From Anoplolepis gracilipes (taxonomy: Eukaryota > Arthropoda > Insecta > Hymenoptera > Formicidae): a DNA stretch of 64,000 nt. A program made the position numbers and the translations under genes. Location: positions 16,063,501 through 16,127,500 of the forward strand of contig NC_132975.1 of assembly GCF_047496725.1 (NCBI RefSeq). The letters are read 5' to 3'. The notes beneath the pieces are model-generated. The model was given only the letters and a program-made list of their open reading frames with translations, did no database searches and had not been told where the DNA came from. Shown one piece after another: positions 1 through 12,365 of this stretch (positions are counted from its first letter, which is position 1; each line of letters opens with the position of its first letter).

Positions 1-28
1 TATGTATATATTAAGTATATATACATGT

Positions 29-76
<48 letters not shown>

Positions 77-123
77 ATATTTAATTATAAACACAAAATA
101 AAATGATTATATTATTGTTGCAG

Positions 124-209
124 ATATTTTTAGAGAGAGAGATCCAGATCGAACCAACACTGCTACATTTACAATGGAAGAATGGATAGAAAAAACGCTC
201 TATTCATAA
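124..209 (+). CDS. terminal exon of a gene entering from the left; possibly a calpain/penta-EF-hand protein
   Basis: A good acceptor (TTGTTGCAG) ends at 123 and is followed by an open frame starting with a split codon. The 27 complete codons read IFRERDPDRTNTATF, then TMEEWIEKTLYS and a TAA at 207-209. The pattern FxxxDPDxTxxxxFxxxEWxxxTxxS resembles the last EF-hand of calpains and other penta-EF-hand proteins, where an aspartate-rich loop is followed by a WL-type C-terminus. Only one exon is visible, so the family call is tentative. A second frame through the exon (IFLEREIQIEP...) is shorter and stops earlier. The rest of the gene must lie to the left of the window. Confidence 0.4.
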
Positions 210-542
210 GAGAAAACAAATTTATATTTCCCATAATTCATTTTCATCTTAAACTCGAGAATGATGCATGATAATATGAGTAGGAGGAAATTATATATAT
301 ATATATATATATATATAACATACACATTAAATTCCTTCCTATGCATGTGTATATGTGTGTAATGTGTATACACGAGGCCTATTAATTCTCGTTTCTTCGA
401 AAGAACTAATATTATTGAATAAGAGACCGTCCATTTGTGAAGATCTGCAGTATATATTTAAAAGAAAAATAAATTATATATATATATATATATAATTAAA
501 TACATTAAATTATATATATATATATAATTTAATAAATACATT

Positions 543-590
<48 letters not shown>

Positions 591-733
591 AATGTACATT
601 TATATTTAAAGTTTGTGATTTATGCCAATTGGTTATGTAAAAGTTATGGTATTGTGTGCCTTAACTTGTTCCACACAATTTTAACATTACTTAAATATAC
701 AGTTGAATTAATAATTAATACATGTAATTTATT

Positions 734-777
<44 letters not shown>

Positions 778-1515
778 TAATATGTGTACAAACTAGATTA
801 TATATTTGCAAATTTTTAATTTGAATGATATATAAAGTAGCAATTATAAAAAAAATATTTTAATAAATTCATATATCATTTTTTAAAACTAATAGCGACA
901 GCCATATATGTAATAAGTGTAGATGTATAATAAATAAATTGTGCAGTGCTTTTATTTCCTTTGAAACTGAAGAAAAATTAAAAGGAGAAAGATATGCTGT
1001 GAACCCCATATCCTTCATCTAATATCTTTTCTAATATTCATTTAATTTTACAGTTGAATCACAGTTTATTTATTATACGTCTATGGTAATAAAAAGTAAA
1101 ACGACTGCATATAAATATATGTGGTTAAATATGTTGCAAAATATAATTGTGGTAATATATTTTTTTATCGACATTTTTATCTTGCATCTAATATATTAAA
1201 ACTTTGTAGGTATTGTATTTTATTATATATATATATATATATAATGTATATATATTTATTGCAAAAAATTATAAAAGATGACAACCATCTTTATCATCTT
1301 TATTACAGATTCTTTGCGGTTTGAAAATTTGATGCTTTTTTTCAATGATACTTTCAATGTGCGCACTCATAGTTTTTGTATAATTATAACATTTAATAAA
1401 TAATTTAATTTAGTTTAAGAATGAAAAAAAAAGATCGCTTTTATATGTACTTTTGTATGAGCCAAATAATAAAAGATAATTGAATTATATTATTTCAATA
1501 AATTTTTGGCGAATA

Positions 1516-1546
<31 letters not shown>

Positions 1547-2518
1547 GCCCCACACACACACACACACACACACACACGCGCACACACCGATGTAAGAAGA
1601 AAGGTGAAACATTGCACATAGTGGCAATTTTTGACCTAACCATTTTTAATTGGTCAACCACTCGCGTAACTGCCCTCCTATTTGCCTGTGGTACTTTTGA
1701 TTCGTCTCTGATTGGTCAACCACTACGCATCTTTGAGAATGATACACATTTATTATTGATTGATCAATCGCATGAATTAAAAAACTCACGCATTAACATT
1801 AAATTGTACTAAATACTAAATATATATAATATTTATTGGAAGCATGAAAGTCCAATAGTCCAATCTTATATTTAAGATCGTTTTAAGATTCTACTCGACC
1901 AATGAAGTGGCCGCATAGTGTCATTTTATTGGTTGAACGAGATCTTTAGAAGTTTAGACGACCTTAAGTATAAGATCGCACTATGAATATCGGCCTATAA
2001 TCACGATGTCAAATGTCAAGGATCATGCGCAAGCGTAGCGTTCGCGTATCATGAATGCGATTGTAAATAGCACTTTATGCGCTTCTTCAAATTAGAGATT
2101 GGAGCAGTCATGCAGGTGTTTATGGTTTATGTGTGTCAAGTGTCAAGTAACAAGTCAAGTGTCAGGTGTCGGGTACTGATTACCGATTAGTAATGTTGCA
2201 GCAGTTACAATAATTATTTCGCTTGCGAGACATACTCAAAGTACTTGAGATAAAATTTGACTTTTGACTATACTGATTGATCGTGTGTCGCATCGTGTGT
2301 GATAGATTATGCTATTATGTTATTGCGCACAGTAAGTTCGATTGAAAGAATAAGAGAGGAGCGCGAATAAAGCCGCTTCATTCGATTCGAATGAGCAATC
2401 GCAAGAAACACGCATAAGTGGAAACACACTACGTTTAATAATTAATATGCATACAATCACGCGTTTAAAATTAGTCATCATCTAGGCACGATCTAGACAC
2501 TATCTTTCAAAGAGAACA

Positions 2519-2568
<50 letters not shown>

Positions 2569-2600
2569 GTTTCAAAGTTAAAACCAAAACTATCATCGAT
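210..2600. other. gene-free spacer with microsatellites and one foldback element
   Basis: AT-rich DNA with several (AT)n runs (38-76, 290-317, 547-588, 738-774) and a (CA)n tract at 1519-1577. Two copies of a TTGGTCAACCACT motif lie near 1650 and 1712, and a MITE-like foldback at about 1856-1985. A (CT)n tract at 2523-2566 ends about 35 bases before the ATG of the next gene. The reading frames here are made by AT or CA repeats and do not look like genes. Confidence 0.6.
1856..1985. repeat. short imperfect foldback element (MITE-like)
   Basis: The left arm (CAATCTTATATTTAAGATCG, then a CGACCAATGAA end) pairs imperfectly with the right arm (TTATTGGTTGAACGAG, ending CTTAAGTATAAGATCGCAC), leaving a loop of about 20 bases holding AGTGGCCGCATAGTG. 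A related sequence (AATGAAATGGCCGTGGAGTG, ending near ATACCGGCTTATTA) is at 29940-30055 inside the P450 gene, so this looks like a dispersed family. Confidence 0.6.
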
Positions 2601-4081
2601 ATGGTAGCTTCGTGGTGTTACTTTATTCTGCCGATGATCTTGTTCATTGGTTTGCTTCGCAAGTGTCGCGAACGCACTTGGGGAAGATGTAAGAGTACCA
2701 GTAATCTGCAAGGCCAGGTGTTTCTCGTCACGGGTGCGAATTCTGGTATTGGTAAAGAAACGGTAAAAGAATTGGCCAAACGGAGAGCCACAATCATCAT
2801 GGCTTGTAGAGATTTACAGAATGCGAAGAATGTCATAGCTGAAATACGGAGTAAAATATCTACCGGCGAATTGGTAATTATAATGCTGCGTTAAAAAGAA
2901 AGAAAATTGTCACTTCTACCTGAGTGAATCTTGAATTTTAAAATTTGATTAAACTGATTTCTACATTACTTTTACGTTTTAATTTTACGTTCTTTTCCGT
3001 TATTTTAGTACGCATACACATATAAACAACACACTTTCATTAAATATTATCTCTTTTTAATTATATAGATTCCAATGGAATTAGATCTCGCCTCTTTCTC
3101 GTCCATCAGAGAATTTGTCAATAAAGTGCTAAAAAATTTTCCCCATATTCATGTGTTGATTAATAATGCTGGCGTATATGCGCCACTCAAAGATCATGCG
3201 CTAACAAAAGATGGTTTTGAAATTCATTTTGGAGTAAATCATTTGGGCCATTTTCTGCTTACTAATTTACTTTTGGATCGCTTGAAACAAAGCGCTCCCA
3301 GCAGGTGACTCTAAAGCGATATTTTGGAAATGATAAAACGAATTCGACCGAATGATAAAAATTAATTGTAACGACACCAATTTAGAATGATATAATCCTG
3401 ATGCAAACAAATTTTGTTCTCCATACAGAATAGTGGTAGTAACGTCCAAGCTCTTGGAATCTGGAATAATAGACTTTTCAAATTTGAACGGTGAAAAAGG
3501 ATTGCCGATAAAGAGTAGGATGAATCCTGGCTATTGTAATTCAAAACTTGCTAATGCATACTTTGCTGCTGAACTTGCGAAACGAACGGAAAACACTGGT
3601 GTTAACGTCTATATGGTATGCCCTGGATTTACTTACACCGGACTATTTAGGAACGTGAAGAGAAGCTGGTTTCACTATATTATTTTTTCGCCTGTTGCTC
3701 TCATGTTTCTACGTACTGCAAATCAGGTAAACAAATTTGATATCTTCAGTAATTTTCGAAAAATGTTTATTTATTAGGTAGTGATTTTCATGTTCTGAAA
3801 TGTTTTTCCATTATATATAATACAATATATCTTACATACATTGTAATTTTAATAAATTGAAATGTTAAGATTTTTTTTTTAATATTATAAATGCGATATT
3901 TTTGCAGGGTGCACAAACAGTATTACATTGTGCAACAGAATCGTCTTTGTGCAAAGAAAGTGGACATTTATATCGTGATTGCAAACTTTATATCTCTAAA
4001 AAAGATCTAGATTCTCAAGTAGCTCTTCGTTTATGGGATATAAGTGCTAAATTGACTGGCATAAAGGATATAATGAAATAA
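2601..4081 (+). CDS. RDH11/12-like short-chain dehydrogenase/reductase
   Basis: Four exons join in phase: 2601-2873, 3069-3304, 3429-3726 and 3908-4081, giving 326 residues, close to vertebrate RDH11-RDH14. Residues 5-20 form a hydrophobic N-terminal membrane anchor. The cofactor motif TGANSGIG is at 44-51, NNAG at 123-126, the catalytic serine is S176 (VVVTS), and YCNSK at 205-209 supplies the catalytic Tyr and Lys. These mark an NADP(H)-dependent classical SDR. The sequence around GYCNSKLANAYFAAELAKR is typical of the retinol dehydrogenase 11/12/13/14 group, membrane enzymes that act on retinal, retinol or other lipid aldehydes; the substrate in this insect is not known. All introns are GT-AG. 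The stop codon lies inside an AATAAA at 4077-4082. All catalytic residues are intact. Confidence 0.92.
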
Positions 4082-4156
4082 ACAATTTTAGGACACATGC
4101 GGATATAACATGTATCATTGTAATTTCACTTTTGTTATATACATCTTCCAGGATCA

Positions 4157-4177
4157 TACACACACACACACACACAC

Positions 4178-4212
<35 letters not shown>

Positions 4213-4216
4213 CGCT
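4157..4216. repeat. mirrored (CA)n / (GT)n / (GC)n microsatellite
   Basis: A run of CA dinucleotides switches to GT and then to GC within 60 bases, so the first two parts form a perfect self-complementary hairpin. It lies just downstream of the SDR gene. A long (AT)n run follows at 4320-4354. Confidence 0.9.
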
Positions 4217-4317
4217 TACTAAAAAAATATCAATTGGCAATAAGATTAATTTTAAACTGGTATTTAAGCTTAATTAATTGTTTCTTTTTAGTTGGATATT
4301 TAAAAAAAATAATTTTG

Positions 4318-4363
<46 letters not shown>

Positions 4364-4417
4364 AAAATATTAATTTATACAAAATGTTTCTGAAGGGGGG
4401 AAAGGAAAGGGACTTAA

Positions 4418-4557
4418 TGGCTGCGTTCAGCAGAAATAGCAAATCAACGAGCGCTTAGTTCTGCACTTAGATCCAACGAAGATCTAACTGCGAGAACCAA
4501 TCACAATAAAGAATCACTAAGCGCTCACTAATTTGCTTTCTCTGCTGAACGCAGCCA
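4418..4557. repeat. 140-bp foldback element (MITE)
   Basis: The terminal inverted repeat TGGCTGCGTTCAGCAGAAA at the left end is matched by TTTCTCTGCTGAACGCAGCCA at the right. Subterminal sequence (AAATCAACGAGCGCTTAG against CTAAGCGCTCACTAATTTG) continues the pairing, so almost the whole element folds back. There is no coding sequence. Confidence 0.85.
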
Positions 4558-4568
4558 ATGTTTAGGCA

Positions 4569-4815
4569 GAAATCACATGGTGCGAAATACAAGTACGAAA
4601 CAGAGAGTGCGTCATAGAAACAGCCAATCAGAGTTTTGCGGCAGTGTCTACTTAAGCTCTGATTGGCTGTTTCTATGACGCAAATTCTGGACGTTTTCCA
4701 GCAAGCGACACAGTGTCCATTAGTGTAAGTGAGACACAACGAATATTCTTCCTCACACTAATGGACACTGTGTCGCCCTCTGTTCCGTACTTATATTCCG
4801 CACCATGTTATTTCA
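4569..4815. repeat. nested palindrome: outer foldback with two internal hairpins
   Basis: The outer arms GAAATCACATGGTGCG...GTACGAAACAGAG and CTCTGTTCCGTAC...CGCACCATGTTATTTC pair. Inside lie two further hairpins with near-perfect arms: 4609-4633 pairs with 4657-4681 (GCGTCATAGAAACAGCCAAT), and 4705-4733 pairs with 4751-4776 (GCGACACAGTGTCCATTAGT). The predicted single-strand fold is a three-way junction with two side arms. A non-autonomous transposon or a nested insertion is the simplest explanation. Confidence 0.85.
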
Positions 4816-5195
4816 CCCTTATTGAGCGTTCAGTGAGCAGTTATTCAAATTGGCGTAGCTTTTAAGATATAATAGCGTTTTCAATTGAAGCAGGTTTAAC
4901 CGTTCCGAGAGCCAATAATGACGTCATTGCATCGTCTCTACCAATAAAAGATTTGAATGCATAGTAAAATAGCGATTAATTAATCCGGATTGGATTAAAA
5001 TCTGTTCAATCGAAAACGCTATATGAGTATGTATATATACACACACACTACGCACTACACACACACGCACGCACGCACGCACGCACGCACGCATACACTT
5101 CACTGCACACTGCACACTGCACTTTGTTCAACTCTTTATCATGATACATATTATTTTATTGTTACGACGTAATTTGTAGCATTCGAGAAAGAAAA

Positions 5196-5510
5196 ATGTT
5201 ACGCGATGTCCTGATACATCTGTTGATTAGTGCTGTGGGTATATTTATTGGGGTGTTGGCGTTTTTTGTCTTGTTCGTCGGTTACGGAAACCACGATGTC
5301 GGATTTTGGTCGATACTAGCAGGTTAGCGAGCGCGTTCGGTTTAGATTTGGATACAAAATGTTATAGATTATGAAACGCATTATTAGAGCTTCTTAATAA
5401 ATACCTTACATTTTTTCTTTCGACTAGCAAAACAAGTGTGTTGGACAAGAGTCTATCGTTTTTTCTTAACTATATAAATTCTTAGAAAAAAATACAGAAG
5501 AAATTATTGC

Positions 5511-5566
<56 letters not shown>

Positions 5567-6665
5567 GTAAATAATAATAATAATAATAATAATGATAATA
5601 AAGTAAAATATATTGTAATATTGTTATTTTTGTTTTGTAGCTGCTTTATCGAAATGACTAATTTATATAACGAAGGGTACAGATTGCGTTTTATTTTTAT
5701 ATTTATATATATATATATATCATACAAAATAAAATAGTTCCTTATTGCAACTTTATATTGGATACACGGCGATAACTTCAAAAGGAGAAAGGAGAGAAGA
5801 TTTTTTTCTTGTGCACTATACATGTACCTATACATATGTAAACTTTGACCAACTGTATATAACTATAAATTTTATATCAATTGATCTTGCTGGAAATATA
5901 GAAATACATATAAAGTTGATATTTGATATATCAATATGTTGATTTATCAATGTGGGATAAAATTAATATAAAAGCATTCTCAATCAAATATCTGAACAAT
6001 TTATCAAACGTGTAATGGTATGCAAAGAAATATCTATTTTTATATGCAGCGCATAAAAGTATTAGATATATCGTTTTACTTTTGACGTTATAGAGTTCAA
6101 TATAGTTGCAATGAAAAAAACAAAAATTTTAATATTTCAAAATTTAATTTATGTCTCGGAATGCATAGGTGCCTTAGCTGGAGTCTGTTTTCACTTACAT
6201 TGGGTAAAAGGCAAGGAAACCTTGGAGAGATGGCACACTAGAGTTACATTGCGGAATTTAAATGTTGTAGGCTTTGTAAGTGCTGTAACTGGAGTTACTG
6301 CACTGATTTGGTATTTGTTTCTTACGTTTTACTACAAGATTCGTAAGCATATTATTATTTTAAAAGATTGTTTCATACATTGTTTTATTTATTTAATGAA
6401 GAAGAGATACATATTTATTTTTCCTTTTTTGTGTTTAAATGCTAAAATTTAATTTGCTTTAATTATAATGGAATGCTAATACGTAAGAACTTTTTTTTTT
6501 CTATTATATCATATAGCCATTCAACCAATTTCTGAGAGCACAGCTATATCAGCGATATGGTCTATGATCTGTGCAAAATGGGGTATTACTTTGATGTATT
6601 ATTCGAATAAATATGAACTATTAATTCAAGAGGGAGCAGCACCGATACTCACAGACAATGCTTGA
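5196..6665 (+). CDS. HRG1/SLC48A1-type heme transporter
   Basis: Three exons join in phase: 5196-5322, 6169-6342 and 6517-6665, encoding 149 residues; human HRG1 has 146. Four hydrophobic segments are visible: LIHLLISAVGVYIGVLAFFV, the ALAGVCFH segment, NVVGFVSAVTGVTALIWYLF, and the AIWSMICAKWGITLMYY segment. The last one, followed by a charged tail ending PILTDNA, matches the conserved HRG1 C-terminal block (WSFIxxKWAFLLxxYxxxY, then a short acidic tail). HRG1 proteins move heme across endosomal or lysosomal and plasma membranes. The internal exon is only 174 bases and opens with GALAGV, which lines up with the family. The ATG of exon 1 is the first in frame. The next gene (PEX11) is convergent. 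Confidence 0.8.
5508..5594. repeat. (TAA)n / (ATA)n microsatellite
   Basis: A run of TAA trinucleotides with one AGTAAA interruption lies in intron 1 of the heme-transporter gene. It creates poly-Ile and poly-Asn reading frames on both strands that are not genes. Confidence 0.95.
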
Positions 6666-7321
6666 AACATGACATTTATAATTTTATTAATGAAATTATC
6701 TTTTACCTAAAAATTATATTGTTTTTTTTATAAGATAAATGTATACATATATATATATATATATATTAGGCCTATTCAAGCTTTTTTTTTCCTTTTTTTC
6801 TTTTTTTATAAGACGCTTCCTTCTCTCCATAATGTTGCTGAATGAGATAGAGAAAAAAAAAATAGAGGATGGATGTTGAAACTTTATGAATTCATGTCAT
6901 TATATGGAGATATATATATATTTGTTATGTCTAATTGTAAAAAGTTATAATAGTGCTGATCGATTGCTTGATGTTGAATGAAGGGAGGGGGAGTAAGGAT
7001 GTGAAAAGAACCGTGATAAACTTGAGAAGGCCTAATATAAGATTTTTTTATAGATGATTATTAAATATATAAAAATATATATTAAATATAAAAAGAGAGA
7101 AAAAAAGCTGTTAAGTCTATCTTATCTATTTTCTTCCTGATAATCACATATAATTAATGTATGTACACCTTTCATATGACTAATCATAGAATCACCAAAC
7201 ACTTTGATATCAAAGTATCGCAGAGTATAGCCCATCTCCTTATATACATTTTATATTATCTCTAACCAAAAGACACATACATACACACGCACACGCATAC
7301 CATGCTAATAATTATTCTCTC
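6666..7321. other. convergent intergenic spacer, no gene seen
   Basis: AT-rich sequence with short A/T homopolymers and a short (AT)n at 6749-6766 lies between the 3' ends of the heme transporter and PEX11. No frame, domain or strong foldback was recognised. Confidence 0.5.
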
Positions 7322-8379
7322 CTAAGATGGAGTTAATTTATAAAGTGGATTGATAATGGTACAGAGACCAATAAATGAAGAAATTATTCCAAGTAAGCCT
7401 ATTGTACCGGGAGTACATTTTGCGATACCTAATGCTGTCAATGGAATAAATAAATCGCATCCGTTTTTAACAGTATCCATCGCCACTTCCCTATGATCTT
7501 TTAGACAAGGCAATATTTGATATTGTTTAAATAGATTTTTCTCGTGTTTTAAAATCTTGACAATCTCATAAATATCTCTTATTAAGCTCATAATAATGGT
7601 TATTAGCCAATATTTATTTGCGACTCTATTCCACTTTTCTAGATCGATTTTTAAAATTCCTACCCTTCCCACCCAAATAAAATGATCTGCCAATAAATAT
7701 AAAGCATTTGCTATTTTTCCCATAATTAATGTTATCTTCACTGTTGGATCAGGATACTTCATCATTTTTAGAGCCGAATACAAACTGTCCAAGCATCTTC
7801 CAAGGCGGAGTACTAGAAAAAAAATAAAGAGCTATATAACATCAGGTTGGTTAATAATAAAGAAATAATATTAGAATATAAATTAAAAAGTTGAATACAT
7901 TTTCGGAATGAACTAAAAGTGAATTCTAAACTCCTTAAAATTTCTGCGGACAATTTTGTGCTTTGTGCATTCTGCGCATAATACCAATAGGCCCGACTTC
8001 CGTATTGTAGTAATCTGCAATTAACATTTTTCGTTATTCTTTTTGACAATATTATTAAAAATATATATATAAAATAACTCATAATATTTGCAATCTTTCC
8101 AATCATCTTTTAATTTTAATAATATTTTCCTATAAATTTGGAGTTAACCTTCCTTTATTAAAAATGTTGGGACACATACAACAACAGCTATATAATAAAC
8201 GATTGGAAAAAGGAAAAGCTTTTCATAAATTAAACTTGAGAAGAGAGAGAATAAATTTTGTACTTGCGTGTTGAATGTTTAAACGATACGATATATCATA
8301 GGAATTATATTGTACATACATACCTTATTATTTTATCCCTGCCTGCAGTTTGTTCATTCAACCTCACAATGATATCCAT
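7322..8379 (-). CDS. PEX11: peroxisomal membrane protein 11 (PEX11B-like)
   Basis: Three minus-strand exons, 8379-8324, 8014-7899 and 7812-7322, join in phase to give 220 residues. The protein starts MDIIVRLNEQTAGRDKIIRL. Exon 2 to exon 3 splicing restores FRKLLRLGRCLDSLYSALK, and further on come NALYLLADHFIWVGRVGI and DLEKWNRVANKYWL. The C-terminal hydrophobic block DLFIPLTALGIAKCTPGTIG matches vertebrate PEX11B almost position for position. PEX11 proteins bind the peroxisome membrane through amphipathic helices and promote elongation and division. The restored junction across both introns is the best support for the model. Internal in-frame ATGs at 8106 and 7792 are not the start. Confidence 0.95.
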
Positions 8380-9867
8380 GATTTCTCTTGGAAGAATTAT
8401 TATTTTAATTCACAAAATAATTTGTTTTTGAATAGATTCCCTCTCTTTTTATATTGTTTTTACAAGGCTATATAGATGATTCAATGTAATATTATACAGT
8501 TTACGAGTTTAATGCAGATAGGTATTATATTGTTGTTCGATTTGAATTAAAAAAATATTATATCGTACTCTTTTGCGACTTTCTCACATCTGTCATATCT
8601 ATTGAGACAATCATTGACAATTGTCAATTTTATCATCACCAATTGCCCAAAGTCATCAAATTGTGTGTGCCGTGTGCCGTGCACTTTGGAATTTGGAATA
8701 ATTTATATAAAAACACAAAATCTTAGCAAAATGATTTATCTACTAGATGGCTGGGAGGTTATGAAACAATTTTTATGTGTGCATGTATGCATGTATGCAT
8801 GTATGCATGTATGCATGTATGCATGTATGCATGTATGCATGTATGCATGTATGCATGTATGCATGTATGCATGTATGCATGTATGTATGCATGTATGTAT
8901 GCATGCATGTATGTATGCATGCATGCATGCATGTATGTATGCATGTATGTATGTATGTATGTATCTATGTATGTATGTATCTATGTATGTATGTATGAAT
9001 GTACGTGGTACGTGATACGTGTATGGTGTATGTGTTAAATTGTCACCGACGACCGACGAGCGACGAGATTACCTCTGCCTCTACCTCTGCGTCCTGCGAC
9101 ATTGTACAATACGTATACACATTCACATATTCATATATATATATACATATTTATTTGTAGTATATCTTATATCTCTCGTGTGTGGTTTAGTATTTAGTAA
9201 ATAAAAAAATATGCATAAATAAAATTTATCTGCGTTGGTTTTATTATATTTAAATTTATATCATTTATTTAATTTTAGATGAGTTGTTTCATCTTTATTT
9301 TTAGCGAATGAATCGAAGGAATCACAATAACAATGATTTTTGTAATTTTAACTTTTTAATTTTCAACTCGAAATTCTATTTGCGAAAATTATTCCATTTT
9401 CAATTGTCAATTATATTTGAAGACTATATATATATATATATATATGTAATATTTTTATCGTGCAGAAAAATCATTTCCAAAAAATTGGCTAAACTTTTTT
9501 AAATTGCAAAGATGCAAAATCAACACTATTATAACTAGTGTGGTTTAGATTATCGTCGAAATCATTTATGTAATTTAATTTATTAAAGTATCAAGAATGA
9601 GGACATCTGTTTTTAATTTACATCTCACTGGAAAGAGATATTCATATTCACCAAGTGTATTAGGTTTCAAACAAATACTTCATTTTTAGTTAAAACGATT
9701 TTTTTTTAAAGCCTATATGTCATCCACAATACATATCCATTTTATTACATATAATTAATACATAACACATAGAAATCTTCTTATTCATACAAAATAATAT
9801 ATCTTAATACCAAAGACATACTTTACATACTGTTGAAAGCAATATAATTACAAAATACATATATATA

Positions 9868-9941
<74 letters not shown>

Positions 9942-10138
9942 TCTAAGTAAAATTTAAATTAAAAGTTTGCTAAAGATACAATAAGTCTTTTATTAATTCT
10001 CACAACTGACGAAACAATACAATAGACAATACTTATGAATATAACTATTATGCGAGATACAAAATCACATGGCAAACGAGATTAATCCTTATATTTAGAA
10101 TAAGTGTAATTGTACTATTTTTAAAGGATTAGATTCTA

Positions 10139-10173
<35 letters not shown>

Positions 10174-10406
10174 TCCCTCCCCCTCTCTCTCTCTAATCTC
10201 TTTTACTTGGTTAGAGAGTGAGGAAATTTGATTATTCTTCATAGAATGGAATTAGTTATACACGAGATATATATATATATATATATTATATATGTAAACT
10301 CGTAAAATGTTTTGCAGTATAATATGAATGAATTTAATATCAAGGGTGGCTTAAAGGTAAAATGTATGCAGAATGAAGAGTTTTGATGGGCACATACAAA
10401 TGATAA
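8380..10406. other. spacer between PEX11 5' end and ARL6IP1 3' end
   Basis: It contains the (ATGCATGT)n octamer array at 8776-8997, (TG)/(AT)n at 9867-9937 and a (CT)n tract at 10141-10196. No gene was recognised. The Met/Cys/His/Tyr-rich frames near 8.6-9.0 kb come from the octamer array. Confidence 0.6.
8776..8997. repeat. (ATGCATGT)n minisatellite, decaying to (ATGT)n
   Basis: About twelve near-perfect copies of an 8-base ATGCATGT unit run up to 8880 and then give way to tetramer ATGT/ATGC variants. An 8-base unit with no stop codon keeps several frames open on both strands, which produces long spurious Met-Tyr-Ala-Cys-Met-His-Val frames. Confidence 0.95.
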
Positions 10407-12365
10407 TTATGATAAATGGCGGTGAATTAAATGATTGTATGCGTATCTCACGGCCCATCGTGCTCGTCCTTTGTGTCTGAATCCTGGTGTGAGAAGGATT
10501 ACATTCACTAAAACAGATTTTGCAGTATAATGTCAAATATTTAAAAAATGCATTTCTTGTATAAATTTACTTCTTACCTATGATGTAAAGTAGAAACAAA
10601 TTGTTGACTGTATTACCAATCCATGCAAAGAGAATAAGACAGAGGATTGTTGCGCTGTAGTACTGCGATAAAAATACAAGAAAAGATAAAGTGTTTTAGT
10701 TATTAAATGCTAAATCTATATATACAATATATCCAGTTAATTTCATAGTATCATTGGCAAACTAATTTTTTGTGAAAAGGCAAATAGAAAATGGTAAAAG
10801 CTTTTTCTTTTACCATTTCTTATTACATAATTTTTTAGAATAATAACTTTAAATATAATGGAAATATAGTTTGCATCTATCTATTACAATTACATATTAA
10901 TTCTGATATCATCTTTCTTGACAAATAAGTTTTTTATGCGCAACTTTAGAATTTGTTTGTACAATATCATGTATTAGATATCTCATACAATAGTAGACAT
11001 TAATCTCTTGATAAATGACAAAATGTAATAATTAAGCAAATATATTTGTTTTAATGCACGAGAGATTATAGTAAAAAATGCAGTAGCTAGTTATCAATTA
11101 TTACAGAAAACTCTGTTCTATAAATGTATTTATACTTTTATACAAATGTTATCGATAAAAAATCAATGTTGGAATACAGTTTTTTTTTCTGAAAAATTAT
11201 GCAATCAATCCAAGAGAAACTAAGTGTCTTTAGTTGTTCAAATCTTTCCTTTTCAAGGAAAAATTTTAAAATCTACATTTGTTTATACATCTATGATTCA
11301 CTGAACATTTAAGGTAGATTAAGAAACGACATATACTTACAATATTAGGACGATCGTGTCGAATTTTCGAGATGCTTGTCCAAGTGCCTTGTATTTGTAA
11401 TATAGTGATCGAGAGATTTTGACAAATCTCAATTAATTTCTTTTCCTTCTGTCCTGTCCAACTCTGCGCGTTACATAAGATCGATTGCACGATCGGCACG
11501 AGATAATCAACAAGAGCAAATATCAATAGACATATAGATATCATTGTCAGTAGGGTTGGTTCTAAAATCCATATTATACTGCAATAAGAAGAGAAATATT
11601 ATTATTAATATAAACTACTATATTGTCCATTTATCATCTAGAATATTCTAAAATCACTTTTTATAATCTTGTATTTTCTAGACTAATTTAGAGATAATTT
11701 TTCAATATCAAGAATTATGACACATTGTGACACTTCCCATTTCTAATATTGTGTATCTTCATTTATAATTATATAAAAATTACAAATTAAACACAAAACT
11801 TTATATTAGAAAATCTACTTATATAAAATTAACAAAAGAGCACATTTTGTCTTTTTTTTTTTTAATTAGAAAACTGTTTGGAGTGATTTTCATCGAGGAA
11901 ATCAATTTCAAATTCAAATTGGATAAAAACAATCTATAACAAAAAGAATAATCAATGATTTTGGTAAATCTTAAAAAGAAAAAAATATAGTCTTCTGTTT
12001 ATATAAAAATATTATTTAATTTACCAGAATATCATTGTTACAAGTCCAACAATCAGTCCAGGATGCCAGCTACGTTCCCATAACAGAATGGAATTTAAAG
12101 GCAATATTATCTCCCGCCAGCATTCCATCTTGCGTTTCAGTTGTTTCATGTGCTTTTCCTAACAATAAGATAATGTTATTGCGTTATCAGCAAGTGAAAT
12201 CGAATTTTATCTCCTGTCATTGATTTTTTTATTATATACCAAGTACAAAAAGTGCATGTTATTAGATATTTTTGCACTTGTCAGTCACAATTCTTAATTA
12301 TTTAATGAAATAGGTGCAATTAATTAAAACAAGTTTACCTTTTCGACCGTTCCATCATCCGTCAT
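10407..12365 (-). CDS. ARL6IP1: ADP-ribosylation factor-like 6-interacting protein 1 (ARL6IP1)
   Basis: Five minus-strand exons, 12365-12339, 12158-12025, 11578-11341, 10662-10578 and 10507-10407, join in phase to give 194 residues; the human protein has 203. Diagnostic stretches are WREIILPLNSILLWERSWHP, IFALVDYLVPIVQS, a WTGQKEKKLIEICQNL block, then an ILCLILFAWIGNTVNNLFLL membrane segment. All correspond to ARL6IP1 (WERAWFPP, LADYLVPI, EICSNL, VAWVGQQVHNLLL). The family forms paired reticulon-like hairpins that shape tubular ER. Exon 1 encodes only MTDDGTVEK. The C-terminus is basic (FRHKGRARWAVRYAYNHL). All introns are GT-AG and no defect is seen. Confidence 0.93.
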
